A stretch of 64,000 bases of DNA, taken from contig NZ_BMTS01000005.1 of the NCBI RefSeq assembly GCF_014649795.1, positions 424,648 through 488,647 of the forward strand, written 5' to 3'. Shown here piece after piece: positions 27,643 to 36,713 of this stretch. The notes beneath the pieces are model-generated. The model was given only the letters and a program-made list of their open reading frames with translations, did no database searches and was not told the DNA's origin. Every line of letters begins with the position of its first letter. Position 1 is the first letter of the stretch. Source of the DNA: Streptomyces melanogenes (GTDB lineage: Bacteria; Actinomycetota; Actinomycetes; Streptomycetales; Streptomycetaceae). The position numbers were made by a program, and so were the translations under genes.

Positions 27643-28728
27643 TCACTGCCGGATCGCCCAGCCGCGCTCGCGCAGGGACGCGGTCAGGCCCGGGGCCGCG
27701 GCCGGCTCGACCATCAGCTGGACCAGGCCCGCCTGCTGGCCGGTCGCGTGCTCGATGCGCACGTCCTCGACGTTGACCCCGGCGCGGCCCGCGTCCGCGA
27801 AGATCCGGGCCAGCTCGCCGGGCTGGTCGCTGATGAGCACCGCGACGACCTCGTACGCCGTGGGGGCGGCGCCGTGCTTGCCGGGGACGCGCTCGCGGCC
27901 CGCGTTGCCGCGCCGCAGCACGTCCTCGACGCCGGCCGCGCCGCCGCGCCGCTTCTGCTCGTCCGAGGACTCCAGGGAGCGCAGCGCCCGTACGGTCTCG
28001 TCCAGGTCGGCGGCGATCCCGGCCAGCACGTCCGCGACCGGGCCCGGGTTGGCGGAGAGGATCTCGATCCACATCCGGGGGTCGGAGGCGGCGATCCGGG
28101 TGACGTCCCGGATGCCCTGCCCGCACAGCCGTACCGCCGTCTCGTCGGCCTCCTCCAGCCGGGCGGCGACCATGGACGACACCAGCTGCGGGGTGTGCGA
28201 GACGAGGGCCACCGCGCGGTCGTGGGCGTCGGCGTCCATCACCACGGGCACCGCGCGGCAGAGCGCGACCAGCTCCAGGGCGAGGTTGAGCACCTCGGTG
28301 TCGGTGTCCCGGGTCGGTGTGAGCACCCAGGGGCGGCCCTCGAAGAGGTCGGCGGTGGCGGCGAGCGGGCCCGATCGCTCCTTGCCGGACATCGGGTGCG
28401 TACCGATGTACGCGGTGAGGTCACAGCCCAGCGCCTCCAGCTCGCGGCGCGGGCCGCCCTTGACGCTCGCCACGTCGATGTACGCGCGGCCCGCGTCCGA
28501 GCGGATCGCCTCGGCCAGGGTGGCGGCGACGTGGGCGGGCGGCACGGCGACGATCACCAGGTCCACCCGGCCCTCGGGCGCCTCGTCGGTCCCGGCGCCG
28601 AGCGCGGCCGCGGTGCGGGCCTGGCCCGGGTCGTGATCGACGAGGTGGACGGCGACGCCGCGGGCGGCGAGGGCCAGCGCGGCGGACGTACCGATCAAAC
28701 CGGTACCGATGACGAGTGCGGTCCTCAC
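27643..28728 (-). CDS. tyrA: Prephenate dehydrogenase with C-terminal ACT domain
   Basis: Converts prephenate to 4-hydroxyphenylpyruvate with NAD(P)+, for tyrosine synthesis. A Rossmann motif starts the protein (ALVIGTGLIGTSAALALA). The catalytic region has 'DVASVKGGPRRELEALG', 'YIGTHPMSGKERSGP' (catalytic His) and 'SHTPQLVSSMVAARL'. Residues from about 285 form an ACT domain ('VAVLISDQPGELARIFADAGRAGVNVEDVRIEH' in parts), the expected site for tyrosine feedback. GTG start with AAGGA upstream. The length of 361 is normal. Confidence 0.95.
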   Translation of the reverse strand: MRTALVIGTGLIGTSAALALAARGVAVHLVDHDPGQARTAAALGAGTDEAPEGRVDLVIVAVPPAHVAATLAEAIRSDAGRAYIDVASVKGGPRRELEALGCDLTAYIGTHPMSGKERSGPLAATADLFEGRPWVLTPTRDTDTEVLNLALELVALCRAVPVVMDADAHDRAVALVSHTPQLVSSMVAARLEEADETAVRLCGQGIRDVTRIAASDPRMWIEILSANPGPVADVLAGIAADLDETVRALRSLESSDEQKRRGGAAGVEDVLRRGNAGRERVPGKHGAAPTAYEVVAVLISDQPGELARIFADAGRAGVNVEDVRIEHATGQQAGLVQLMVEPAAAPGLTASLRERGWAIRQ

Positions 28729-28823
28729 GGGGTGATCCTTGCGAAGTGCGGCGGCTGCGCCGGGGCGGACGTGCGGGCTTGCCCGTTCAGCCTAGTCAGC
28801 CCCGTGCGGGCGCGGGCACGGCG

Positions 28824-29252
28824 CTACAGGTTCTGCTGCTTGATCAGGTCCTCCAGGGAGGTGCCCGCCTGCGGGAGCTCGCCGGAGGGGGTGAGCTTGT
28901 CGACGGCCTGCGGCAGCTGCTGCGCGATCTGGTCGGCGGCCTGCTCGGGGCTGATGCCCGCCTGCTCGGCCACCCGCTGCAGGGTCTCGTCCGGCACGGC
29001 CTGCTGGATCTGCGCGCCGCTGACCGGCTGGTTGTCGCCGGAGCCGACCCAGGACTGGGCCTGGTCGCCGAGACCGGACTTGGAGAGCATGTCCATCAGG
29101 CCGCCGAGCGGGTTGCCGCCGTTCTGGCCGCTGCCGCCGCCCATCAGGGCTCCGAGCAGCGAGCCGAGGACGTTGCCGCCGCCGGAGGCCCCGGTGCCGC
29201 CGGCACCGCCGAGGAGGCCGCCCAGAAGGCCGCCCAGATCGCTTCCCGCCAT
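28824..29252 (-). CDS. YidB family protein (DUF937-like)
   Basis: A 142-residue cytoplasmic protein. The N-terminal half is Gly-rich with repeated 'LGGLLGGLLGG', 'VLGSLLGALMGGG' patterns. The C-terminal half has 'GSGDNQPVSGAQIQQAVPDETLQRVAEQAGISPEQAADQIAQQLPQAVDKLTPSGELP' (in parts), which is the YidB/DUF937 domain. Function unknown. I chose the ATG at 29252 with AGGA just upstream over a longer frame to 29306. It precedes tyrA in the same direction by 95 bases. Confidence 0.85.
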   Translation of the reverse strand: MAGSDLGGLLGGLLGGAGGTGASGGGNVLGSLLGALMGGGSGQNGGNPLGGLMDMLSKSGLGDQAQSWVGSGDNQPVSGAQIQQAVPDETLQRVAEQAGISPEQAADQIAQQLPQAVDKLTPSGELPQAGTSLEDLIKQQNL

Positions 29253-29383
29253 GGTCCTGCCCTTCGCCGTACTTACCGAGTGGGTGGGGAACACGGTCAA
29301 TGTCACCCGGGCACGGGGGCTGCGCCACTCGGGCGATCACTCTGCGTACGGGCCGAGGGAAGCGCGTGCGGTAGAACGGGGGG

Positions 29384-29701
29384 ATGATCTTCCACGTGGT
29401 GCCAGGACCCGAGTGGGCGGCGGCCGGGTCCGGTCCGTACGCCCCGGCGTCGCTCGCCTCCGAGGGCTTCGTCCACTGCTCGGCCGACCGCGCGTCCGCC
29501 CTCGCGGTCGCGAACGCCCACTACGCCGACGCACCGGCCCCGCTCCTCCTGCTGGGCATCGACGAGGCCCACCTGTCCGCCGAGGTCCGCCGGGAGGGGA
29601 AAGGGCAGGCGTTCCCGCACGTCTACGGCCCGATCGCGCGGGCGGCCGTGGTGGAGGTGGCGGAGCTGCGCCGGGAGGGCGGGGGCTGGGTTGGGCCATA
29701 G
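29384..29701 (+). CDS. DUF952 family protein
   Basis: A 105-residue protein beginning MIFHVVPGPEW and containing the diagnostic 'EGFVHCSADRASALAVANAHY' and 'FPHVYGPIARAAVVEV' blocks of DUF952. GGGGGG precedes the ATG. The fold is thought to be related to ADP-ribosyltransferase or tRNA 2'-phosphotransferase-like folds, but no activity is established. It is followed 49 bases later by the Rieske lipoprotein gene and may share its transcript. Confidence 0.85.
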   Translation: MIFHVVPGPEWAAAGSGPYAPASLASEGFVHCSADRASALAVANAHYADAPAPLLLLGIDEAHLSAEVRREGKGQAFPHVYGPIARAAVVEVAELRREGGGWVGP

Positions 29702-29750
29702 GGCGTACGGCACGCGCGCGTCACGGGATTCGCCGCGGGGTTGCACCAAG

Positions 29751-30242
29751 ATGCTGCCCATGACGACGCCAACCTCCCGCCGCGCGGTGCTCGCGGTCGC
29801 CGCGGGCACGGCCGCGCTGGCCGGCTGCGGCAGCAGCGACGACAAGAAGAGCAGCGCTGCGAGCAGCGCCGCCGAGACCTCTCCCCCGGTCGCGGCCGCC
29901 CCGAACACCCCCACGCCGTCCTCCGAGCCGACGGGGTCCTCCGCGCCCGCGCAGGGCGACGTGCTGGCGAAGACGTCGGACATCCCGGTCGGCGGCGGCA
30001 AGGTCTTCGCGGCGAAGAAGGTCGTGGTCACCCAGCCCGAGGAGGGCACCTTCAAGGCGTTCTCGGCGATCTGCACCCACCAGGGCTGCACGGTCAAGGA
30101 CGTCGCCGGCGGGACGATCAACTGCCCCTGCCACGGCAGCAAGTACCGCGTGGCCGACGCCTCGGTCGCGGCGGGCCCGGCTCCCCGCCCGCTCCCGCCC
30201 GAGCGGATCACGGTCGAAAACGGCTCGATCCACCTGGCCTGA
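29751..30242 (+). CDS. Rieske (2Fe-2S) lipoprotein with Tat-like signal
   Basis: A 163-residue exported iron-sulfur protein. The N-terminus has a twin-arginine 'TSRRAVLAVAAGTAALAGCGSS', combining a Tat-type signal with a lipobox (LAGC). A Ser/Pro/Ala linker follows, then the Rieske fold. Cluster ligands are in 'CTHQGC' and 'CPCHGSKY' (Cys/His in both boxes), and further Cys are placed for the stabilising disulfide. A folded [2Fe-2S] protein exported by Tat is consistent. A start at 29760 (MTTPTSRR) is equally possible. The redox partner is not encoded nearby. Confidence 0.9.
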   Translation: MLPMTTPTSRRAVLAVAAGTAALAGCGSSDDKKSSAASSAAETSPPVAAAPNTPTPSSEPTGSSAPAQGDVLAKTSDIPVGGGKVFAAKKVVVTQPEEGTFKAFSAICTHQGCTVKDVAGGTINCPCHGSKYRVADASVAAGPAPRPLPPERITVENGSIHLA

Positions 30243-30259
30243 CCAGGGACAATCGGCGG

Positions 30260-30952
30260 ATGACGCCCGAGCAGCTCATCCGCGACCACACCGTCTACTC
30301 CTGTGTGATGGGCTCGCGCGCCTTCGGGCTCGCCACCGACGCCAGCGACACGGACCGCCGGGGCGTCTATGTGACCCCGACCCCCCTCTTCTGGGCCTTC
30401 GACAAGCCGCCGACCCATGTGGAGGGCCCGGCCGAGGAGCAGTTCAGCTGGGAGCTGGAACGCTTCTGCGAACTGGCCCTGCGCGCCAACCCCAACATCC
30501 TGGAGTGCCTGCACTCCCCGCTGGTCGAGCGGGTCGACGACACCGGCCGGGAACTCCTCGCCCTGCGCGAGGCGTTCCTCTCCCGCCGCGCCCACGCCAC
30601 CTTCACCGGCTACGCGCTGAGCCAGCGCAAGAAGCTGGAGGCGGACGTACGCCAGCACGGCGCCCCGCGCTGGAAGCACGCGATGCACCTGGTGCGCCTG
30701 ATGACGAGCTGCCGCGACCTGGTGCTCACCGGCACCCTCACGATCGAGGTCGGCCCCGCCCGCGACCGCCTCCTCGCGGTCAAGCGCGGCGAGGTCCCCT
30801 GGCCCGAGGTCGAGTCCTGGATGACCCGCCTGTCCGAGGAGTCCACGAAGGCCCTCCCCCACAGCCCGCTCCCCGAGGAGCCGGACCACGCCCGCGTGGC
30901 CGACTTCCTGTTCCGGGTCCGCCGCGCCTCGGCGCTCCCTCCGCACCCGTAG
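30260..30952 (+). CDS. RlaP-type nucleotidyltransferase (DNA polymerase beta superfamily)
   Basis: A 230-residue protein with the minimal nucleotidyltransferase signature GSRAFGLATDASDTDRRGVYV near its start, where the two Asp of D-T-D are the likely metal ligands. 'FSWELERFCELALRANPNILECLHSP' and 'KKLEADVR..GAPRWKHAMHLVRLM' follow the PF10127 (RlaP) family, named from bacterial RNA-repair clusters. The target is unknown; an RNA end or a small molecule is plausible. The ATG at 30260 follows the Rieske gene by 17 bases and the stop lies 4 bases from the convergent ADP-ribosylglycohydrolase gene. No RNA ligase is present in the window. Confidence 0.8.
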   Translation: MTPEQLIRDHTVYSCVMGSRAFGLATDASDTDRRGVYVTPTPLFWAFDKPPTHVEGPAEEQFSWELERFCELALRANPNILECLHSPLVERVDDTGRELLALREAFLSRRAHATFTGYALSQRKKLEADVRQHGAPRWKHAMHLVRLMTSCRDLVLTGTLTIEVGPARDRLLAVKRGEVPWPEVESWMTRLSEESTKALPHSPLPEEPDHARVADFLFRVRRASALPPHP

Positions 30953-30956
30953 CGGA

Positions 30957-31978
30957 TCAAGCGTCCCAGAGCGCCCCGAGCGTCAGCAGTTCGCTGCGGT
31001 ACTCGATGCGCTCCGCCCATTCCTTCGGCCAGGCCGCGACCCCGAGGTGGGCGCCCGCGAAGGCGCCGGTGAGGCAGGCGATGGAGTCGGAGTCGCCCTT
31101 GGTGCAGGCCGCCCGGCGCAGGGCCGTCAGGGGCTCGTCCGGGAACAGCAGGAAGCAGACCAGGGCCGTGGCCAGGGCCTCCTCGGCCACCCAGCCGTCG
31201 CCCGTCTCCAGGCACGGGTCCGTCTCCGGGGACGGGTTGTGCAGGGCCTTGAGGACGCGGTCCAGGGCGTCCAGGCACTCGTCCCAGCCACGGGCCATGA
31301 AGGCGGCGGGCGTCTCGTCGTGGGCGTAGGTCCACAGGTCGCCGAGCCAGCGGTCGTGGTAGCGGGTGCGGTTCTCGTACGCGTACGAGCGCAGCTGGCC
31401 GACCAGGCCCACCGGGTCCGCGCCCTGCGCCAGCAGGAAGACCGCGCGGGCCGTCAGGTCGCTGGCCGCGAGCGCGGTGGGGTGGCCGTGGGTGAGGGCC
31501 GACTGGAGCTGGGCCGCGCCCGCCCGCTGCTCCTCGCTCAGACCGGGCGCGAGGCCCACCGGGGCCACCCGCATGTTGGCGCCGCAGCCCTTGGAGCCGA
31601 GCCGGCTCGCCTGCTGCCAGCGCAGGTCGGTGTCGAGGAGGCCGCAGGCGACCATGCAGGTGCGGCCGGGGGCGCGGTTGTTCTCGGGCGAGTGGTACCA
31701 GCGCACGAACCCCTCGCGGACCGGCCGCTCCAGGCGGCGCGGGCCGAGCAGGCCCCGGTCCATGGCGGCCCGTATGCCGTGGCCGACCGCCAGGGTCATC
31801 TGGGTGTCGTCGGTGACGATCGCGGGCGCCGGCAGCCGCATCTCGCGCCAGGGCCCGCACTTGGCCAGGATCGCGGGCACGCCGATGAACTCGGTCGGGA
31901 AGCCCAGCGCGTCCCCGAGCGCGAGTCCGATCAGCGAGCCGGTCGCCGCCTGCTTCGCCCGGCTGTTCACTCGTGTGG

Positions 31979-31982
<4 letters not shown>
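30957..31982 (-). CDS. ADP-ribosylglycohydrolase family protein (DraG-like)
   Basis: A 341-residue protein of the DraG/ARH superfamily, which removes ADP-ribose from proteins, nucleic acids or small molecules. The metal-binding motifs are complete: N-terminal 'GLALGDALGFPTEF', central 'VTDDTQMT' (T-D-D) and C-terminal 'KGDSDSIACLTGAFAGAHLG' (D-x-D-S). The ATG at 31982 overlaps the stop of the NrtR-type gene by 4 bases (ATGA). The operon context (NMN adenylyltransferase-like protein, NrtR-type regulator) suggests it recycles ADP-ribose to the NAD pool or reverses an ADP-ribosylation. No ADP-ribosyltransferase toxin is visible in the window. Confidence 0.9.
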
Positions 31983-32718
<736 letters not shown>

Positions 32719-32725
<7 letters not shown>

Positions 32726-33492
32726 CGCCCCGCGCCCGGCCCGTCCAGGCCCCAGCTCTCGCCCAGGAACGTGTCGACCGCGTCGACGGCGGCGCCCAGC
32801 AGCGCCGGGGGACCCGCGCCCCGCAGCACGACCTTGCGGCCCCGGCCGGGCAGGCCGCCGTCCTGCGGGCCCGCGAGCAGCCACAGGTGCCGCTCGGCAC
32901 GGGCGGTCCCCGCCGCGCAGAAGAGCACCGGCGCCCCCGTGCGCGCCGCCTGCTCCTCCCGCACCGCCCCGCACCGGGGCACCCACCGAGTGCCCGCCCA
33001 GACCCCGCCCCGCCGCTGGTAGCGCTCGGCCAGCGAGCGGGCCAGGGTGGTGGCGGCCGGGTCGGCGCCGAGCACCGCGACCCGGCGGGTCAGAGCGGCC
33101 CGTACGGGCCGCTCCAGGAAGTCCCAGCACCCCACCGGGTCCTTGCGGACGGCGGCCGCGGAGACCGGGAAGAGGGCGCGCTCGGGGTCGACGCACACGT
33201 GCTCGGCACCGAAGGCCCGGGCGAGCCGGTCCCCGTGCCGCTCGGAGGTGAAGACCGCGTCCACCCGCCCGGTGGCGCGCACCGAGCGGACCGACCGGAC
33301 GACGCGGACGCGCGGATGGACCTCGGCCATCCAGCGCGCCCGCGTCCGGGCCGCCACGAGTTCCCCGGCCGCCGTGCACACCAGCACGGTCAGCGCCTCG
33401 CAGCGGTCCTCGGCGGTCCGTACGAGGTGGTGGTGGCCGGCGTGCGGCGGGCAGAACGTGCCGATCACCAGACCGTGTCCGTACCGCTTCAT
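32719..33492 (-). CDS. NadR-like NMN adenylyltransferase with degenerate C-terminal kinase domain
   Basis: A 257-residue protein. The N-terminal nucleotidyltransferase domain has 'HGLVIGTFCPPHAGHHHLV' (GxFxPxHxGH) and 'PVSAAAVRKDPVGCWDFL', corresponding to the ISGTxxR region of NadR. The following segment aligns by eye with the ribosylnicotinamide kinase domain of Streptomyces relatives ('GADPAATTLARSLAERYQRRGGVWAGTRWVP'). Its P-loop lacks the GKS/GKT sequence and the rest of the domain is much shortened. Expected activity: NMN + ATP to NAD, without a working kinase. The ATG at 33492 has GGAGGGGG upstream. First gene of the NAD/ADP-ribose operon, with a palindrome 38 bases upstream. Confidence 0.8.
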
Positions 33493-33529
33493 CGCCGCCA
33501 CCCCCTCCCCGTCACACCGCCGCTTTTTA

Positions 33530-33546
33530 ATAGTCATGATGACTAT
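33530..33546. promoter_or_regulatory. Perfect 17-bp palindrome upstream of the NAD/ADP-ribose operon (NrtR operator candidate)
   Basis: ATAGTCATGATGACTAT: 8-bp arms around a central G. It lies 38 bases upstream of the NadR-like ATG in an AT-rich island within a GC-rich genome, where the core promoter must be. NrtR regulators typically bind AT-rich palindromes of this size next to NAD genes, and the regulator is encoded in the same operon. Assignment to NrtR is inference. Confidence 0.65.
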
Positions 33547-33611
33547 AAAGGCGCGAGGGGGGCGCGCACAACGGGGGCGTACGGCATATACGCCGGACAC
33601 GCGCGCACAGC

Positions 33612-33650
33612 ACGAAGCCCGGCCCCCGTCGGTCGGGGGCCGGGCTTCGT
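33612..33650 (-). terminator. Terminator hairpin downstream of rluB
   Basis: A 17-bp perfect stem (33612-33628 with 33634-33650) around loop TCGGT. It lies 20 bases beyond the rluB stop on the minus strand, separating the scp/rluB operon from the NAD/ADP-ribose operon. Confidence 0.75.
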
Positions 33651-33669
33651 ACCGGAAATCAGCGGGCGG

Positions 33670-34833
33670 CTACAGGCCGACCTCGCGCATCAGCATGCCC
33701 ACCTCGGTGTTGGTGAGGCGGCGCAGCCAGCCGGACTTCTGGTCGCCGAGCGCGATCGGGCCGAAGGAGACCCGGACGAGCTTCTCGACCGGGAAGCCGG
33801 CCTCGGCCATCATGCGGCGCACGATGTGCTTGCGGCCCTCGTGGAGCTCGATCTCCACCAGGTAGTTCTTGCCGGTCTGCTGGACGACCCGGAAGGCGTC
33901 CGCGCGCGCGTAGCCGTCCTCCAGCTGGATGCCCTCCTTGAGCCGCTTGCCGATCTCGCGCGGCAGCGGGCCCGTGATGGCGGCCAGATAGGTCTTCTTC
34001 ACGCCGTACTTGGGGTGGGTCAGCCGGTGGGCCAGCTCGCCGTGGTTGGTGAGCAGGATGATGCCCTCGGTCTCCGTGTCGAGGCGCCCGACGTGGAAGA
34101 GCCGCGTCTCGCGGTTGGTCACGTAGTCGCCCAGGCACTGGCGGCCGTCCGGGTCCTCCATGGTGGAGACGACGCCGGCCGGCTTGTTCAGCGCGAAGAA
34201 CAGGTACGACTGGGTGGCGACGGTCAGGCCGTCCACCTTGATCTCGTCCTTCTCCGGGTCGACGCGCATGCCCTGCTCCAGGACGATCTCGCCGTTGACC
34301 TCGACGCGGGCCTGCTCGATCAGCTCCTCGCAGGCGCGGCGCGAGCCCATGCCGGCGCGGGCGAGGACCTTCTGCAGCCGCTCGCCCTCCTGCTCGGCGC
34401 CCGGGAAGGTCTTGGGGAGCTTGATGTCCGGCTTGTCCGCGTACCGGTCGCGGTTGCGCTGCTCGATCTTGGCGTCGAGCTCGCGCGGACGCGCCTGGCC
34501 CATGCGCTGGCCGTGCGGGCCGCGGCGGACCGGGGTGCCGCCCTGGGGCGCCTTGGGGCCGCCCTTGGCGCCGCCGCGCGCGGAGGAGCCGCGTCCGCTG
34601 CGGGGGGCGTCGCCGCCCACGTCGTAGGTGCGCTCCTCGGGGCGCAGCGGGCGCTGCTTGCCGCTGCCGCTCTGGCGCGGGCCGCCGCCCTGGCGCTGGC
34701 CGTCCCGGCCGCCGCCGGAGCCGCCGCGGCCGGCGCCGCCCCGGCCGCCACCACCGCTGCTGCCGCGGCCGCCGCTGTTGCCACCACGGCTCCCGCCGTT
34801 GTTTCCGCTGCTGTTACTGCCGCTGCTTCGCAT
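33670..34833 (-). CDS. rluB: 23S rRNA pseudouridine synthase RluB family
   Basis: A 387-residue protein. The first 130 or so residues are a low-complexity Gly/Ser/Arg/Asn-rich tail (GSNSSGNNGGSRGGNSGG...), probably disordered and RNA-binding. An S4 domain follows ('ERLQKVLARAGMGSRRACEELI'), then the RsuA/RluB catalytic domain with 'VGRLDTETEGIILLTNHGELAHRLTHP' (in parts), where the Asp of GRLD is the nucleophile. It isomerises a uridine in the 23S rRNA peptidyl-transferase region. The ATG shares its A with the scpB stop codon (TGATG). The position after scpA-scpB is conserved in actinobacteria and many firmicutes. Confidence 0.93.
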   Translation of the reverse strand: MRSSGSNSSGNNGGSRGGNSGGRGSSGGGGRGGAGRGGSGGGRDGQRQGGGPRQSGSGKQRPLRPEERTYDVGGDAPRSGRGSSARGGAKGGPKAPQGGTPVRRGPHGQRMGQARPRELDAKIEQRNRDRYADKPDIKLPKTFPGAEQEGERLQKVLARAGMGSRRACEELIEQARVEVNGEIVLEQGMRVDPEKDEIKVDGLTVATQSYLFFALNKPAGVVSTMEDPDGRQCLGDYVTNRETRLFHVGRLDTETEGIILLTNHGELAHRLTHPKYGVKKTYLAAITGPLPREIGKRLKEGIQLEDGYARADAFRVVQQTGKNYLVEIELHEGRKHIVRRMMAEAGFPVEKLVRVSFGPIALGDQKSGWLRRLTNTEVGMLMREVGL

Positions 34834-35462
34834 CAAATTTCCGTCTTGTCGTCTGCATGGGTTTCCGGGGCGTCCGGCGCGTCCGGATCGAACGACGGCA
34901 CACCCTCCAGCGTCTCGGATTCGATCGCGTCCGCCTCGGGGAGGAAGGGCGCGAGCTCCGGGAGCTCGTCCAGGCCGCGCAGGCCCATCCGCTCCAGAAA
35001 GTAGTTCGTCGTCCTGTACAGGATCGCACCTGTTTCGGGTTCCGTGCCCGCCTCGTCGACCAGACCCCGCTGGAGCAGGGTCCGCATGACCCCGTCGCAG
35101 TTCACTCCGCGCACCGCGGAGACCCGGGACCGGCTCACCGGCTGGCGGTACGCGACGACCGCCAGGGTCTCCAGGGCCGCCTGGGTGAGCCGGGCCTGCT
35201 GCCCGTCCAGGACGAAGCCCTCGACGGCCGGGGCGTACTCGGCGCGGCTGTAGAACCGCCAGCCGCCCGCCACGAGCCTCAGCTCGAAGCCACGGCCCTG
35301 GACGGTGTACTCGTCCGCCAGCTCGCGCAGGGCGTCCGCCACGGCCCTGCGGGGCCGCTCCAGCACCTTCGCCAGGTGCTCCTCGGTCGCGGGCTCGTCG
35401 ACCACCATGAGAACGGCCTCAAGGGCGGGCTTGAGCGCGAGCTGCTCGGGCTCCTCGGTCAC
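34833..35462 (-). CDS. scpB: SMC-Scp complex subunit ScpB
   Basis: A 209-residue protein of two winged-helix domains that binds the kleisin ScpA and joins SMC in the chromosome-condensing complex. Recognisable blocks are 'LKPALEAVLMVVDEPATEEHLAKVL' (in parts), 'GFELRLVAGGWRFYSR', 'LTQAALETLAVVAYRQPVSRSRVSAVRGVN' (in parts), 'LLQRGLVDEAG' and 'PILYRTT'-like 'AILYRTTNYFLERMGL'. The GTG start overlaps the scpA stop by 4 bases, and the stop overlaps rluB. Confidence 0.95.
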   Translation of the reverse strand: MTEEPEQLALKPALEAVLMVVDEPATEEHLAKVLERPRRAVADALRELADEYTVQGRGFELRLVAGGWRFYSRAEYAPAVEGFVLDGQQARLTQAALETLAVVAYRQPVSRSRVSAVRGVNCDGVMRTLLQRGLVDEAGTEPETGAILYRTTNYFLERMGLRGLDELPELAPFLPEADAIESETLEGVPSFDPDAPDAPETHADDKTEI

Positions 35463-36640
35463 GCCGTCTCCACCTCCACAACTCGGTCGAACTCGTCCGT
35501 GACGGCGGGCTGGTCCCCGTCGCCGCCGCTCCAGCGCACCATGAGCTCCCCGAGCGCCTCGTCCTGGTCGAGGACGACGGCCTTCTCGCGGTAGAGCTCC
35601 AGGAGGGCGAGGAAGCGGGCGACGACGGTGAGGGTGTCGTCCACCCCGAGGGTCAGCTCCCGGAAGCTCGCCTCCCCCCGCTCGCGCAGCACCGCCACGA
35701 CCACGGCGGCCTGCTCCCGTACGGAGACGAGCGGGGCGTGGATGTGGTCGACGTACACCTGCGGCTTGGCCCTCGGCTGCATGGCCTTCACCGCCAGCTT
35801 GGCGAAGCCGTCGGCGCCGATGCTGATGACGACCTCGGGCAGCAGCTCGGCGTGGTGCGCCTCCAGGCCGACGGTACGCGGGTATCTGCGCGCCTCGCTG
35901 TCCAGCCGCTCGCTGAAGATGTCCGCGATCTGCTTGTACGCGCGGTACTGGAGCAGCCGCGCGAACAGCAGGTCCCGCGCCTCCAGGAGCGCCAGGTCGG
36001 CCTCGTCCTCGACCTCGGCGGCGGGCAGGAGCCGGGCGGCCTTCAGGTCGAGGAGGGTGGCGGCGACGACCAGGAACTCGGTGGTCTGGTCGAGGTCCCA
36101 GTCGGCGCCCATGGCCCGGATGTGCGCCATGAACTCATCGGTCACCTTGGACAGCGCGACCTCGGTCACGTCCATCTTGTGCTTGGAGATGAGCTGGAGG
36201 AGGAGGTCGAAGGGGCCTTCGAAGTTGGCGAGCCGGACGGTGAAGCGTCCGTCGCCGGGGGCGGGACGGTCGGCCTCGGGCGGCACCTCCAGGGAGGGGG
36301 CCGGGGCCTCGGCGGGGCCGGGCTCGGGCACGGCGGGTTGCGCAGCCCGGCGGGCCGGGGGTGCCGCTGTGCCCACCCGTGCCGCCCCAGCGGCACGATT
36401 GCCCACAGCGGCGGCAACAGTCTCAGCGGGGTCTGGGGCGGAGCCCCGGGAGCGGGGTGCGGGGGCCGCAGGCCCCGCCTGGGGGGCCGGGGGCGCAGCC
36501 CCGGGGTCCACCACTTCCCCGGCCGCCCGCCCAGGGCTTTCGGGGAGGGGTGGGGTGGGGGAAACAACCCCCGGCCCCCGTCCGAGCGCACGCCGAGCCC
36601 CCCGCGCGGCGGGAACGGGCGGTTCGTCGGCGGTGGGCAA
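35459..36640 (-). CDS. scpA: SMC-Scp complex subunit ScpA (kleisin), start uncertain
   Basis: The kleisin bridging SMC heads. The conserved ScpA domain starts at 'FTVRLANFEGPFDLLLQLISK' (about residue 133 of the longest reading) and continues with 'DVTEVALSKVTDEFMAHI', 'EFLVVAATLLDLKAARLLP' and a C-terminal winged helix. The 36640 start is a TTG. The first 130 codons are Pro/Ala-rich and coincide with DNA that looks like dispersed intergenic Streptomyces repeats (36365-36565). I therefore suspect that the real start is further downstream, such as a GTG around 36331 or 36286, or that a repeat has been domesticated as coding sequence. The core domain call is secure; residues 1-130 are not. Confidence 0.9.
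   Translation of the reverse strand: MPTADEPPVPAARGARRALGRGPGVVSPTPPLPESPGRAAGEVVDPGAAPPAPQAGPAAPAPRSRGSAPDPAETVAAAVGNRAAGAARVGTAAPPARRAAQPAVPEPGPAEAPAPSLEVPPEADRPAPGDGRFTVRLANFEGPFDLLLQLISKHKMDVTEVALSKVTDEFMAHIRAMGADWDLDQTTEFLVVAATLLDLKAARLLPAAEVEDEADLALLEARDLLFARLLQYRAYKQIADIFSERLDSEARRYPRTVGLEAHHAELLPEVVISIGADGFAKLAVKAMQPRAKPQVYVDHIHAPLVSVREQAAVVVAVLRERGEASFRELTLGVDDTLTVVARFLALLELYREKAVVLDQDEALGELMVRWSGGDGDQPAVTDEFDRVVEVETA
36365..36565. repeat. Cluster of dispersed Streptomyces intergenic repeats within the apparent scpA 5' end
   Basis: The segment contains a GTGCCGC-CCCA-GCGGCAC hairpin flanked by CTGTGCCCA- and TTGCCCACAG-type ends, several GGGGC...GCCCC hairpins, and at 36521-36563 a stretch nearly identical to 53253-53294 (GGCCGCCCGCC, then AGGGCTTTCGGG, then GGGGTGGGG). 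These are features of non-coding repeats, not of a conserved protein. Confidence 0.6.
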
Positions 36641-36713
36641 GAGGCGGTCCAGGGGGTGCGGAACGGGCGGTACGAAGGGCGCGGCGGCACGGGCCGCACG
36701 GCGCAGGCTAGTG

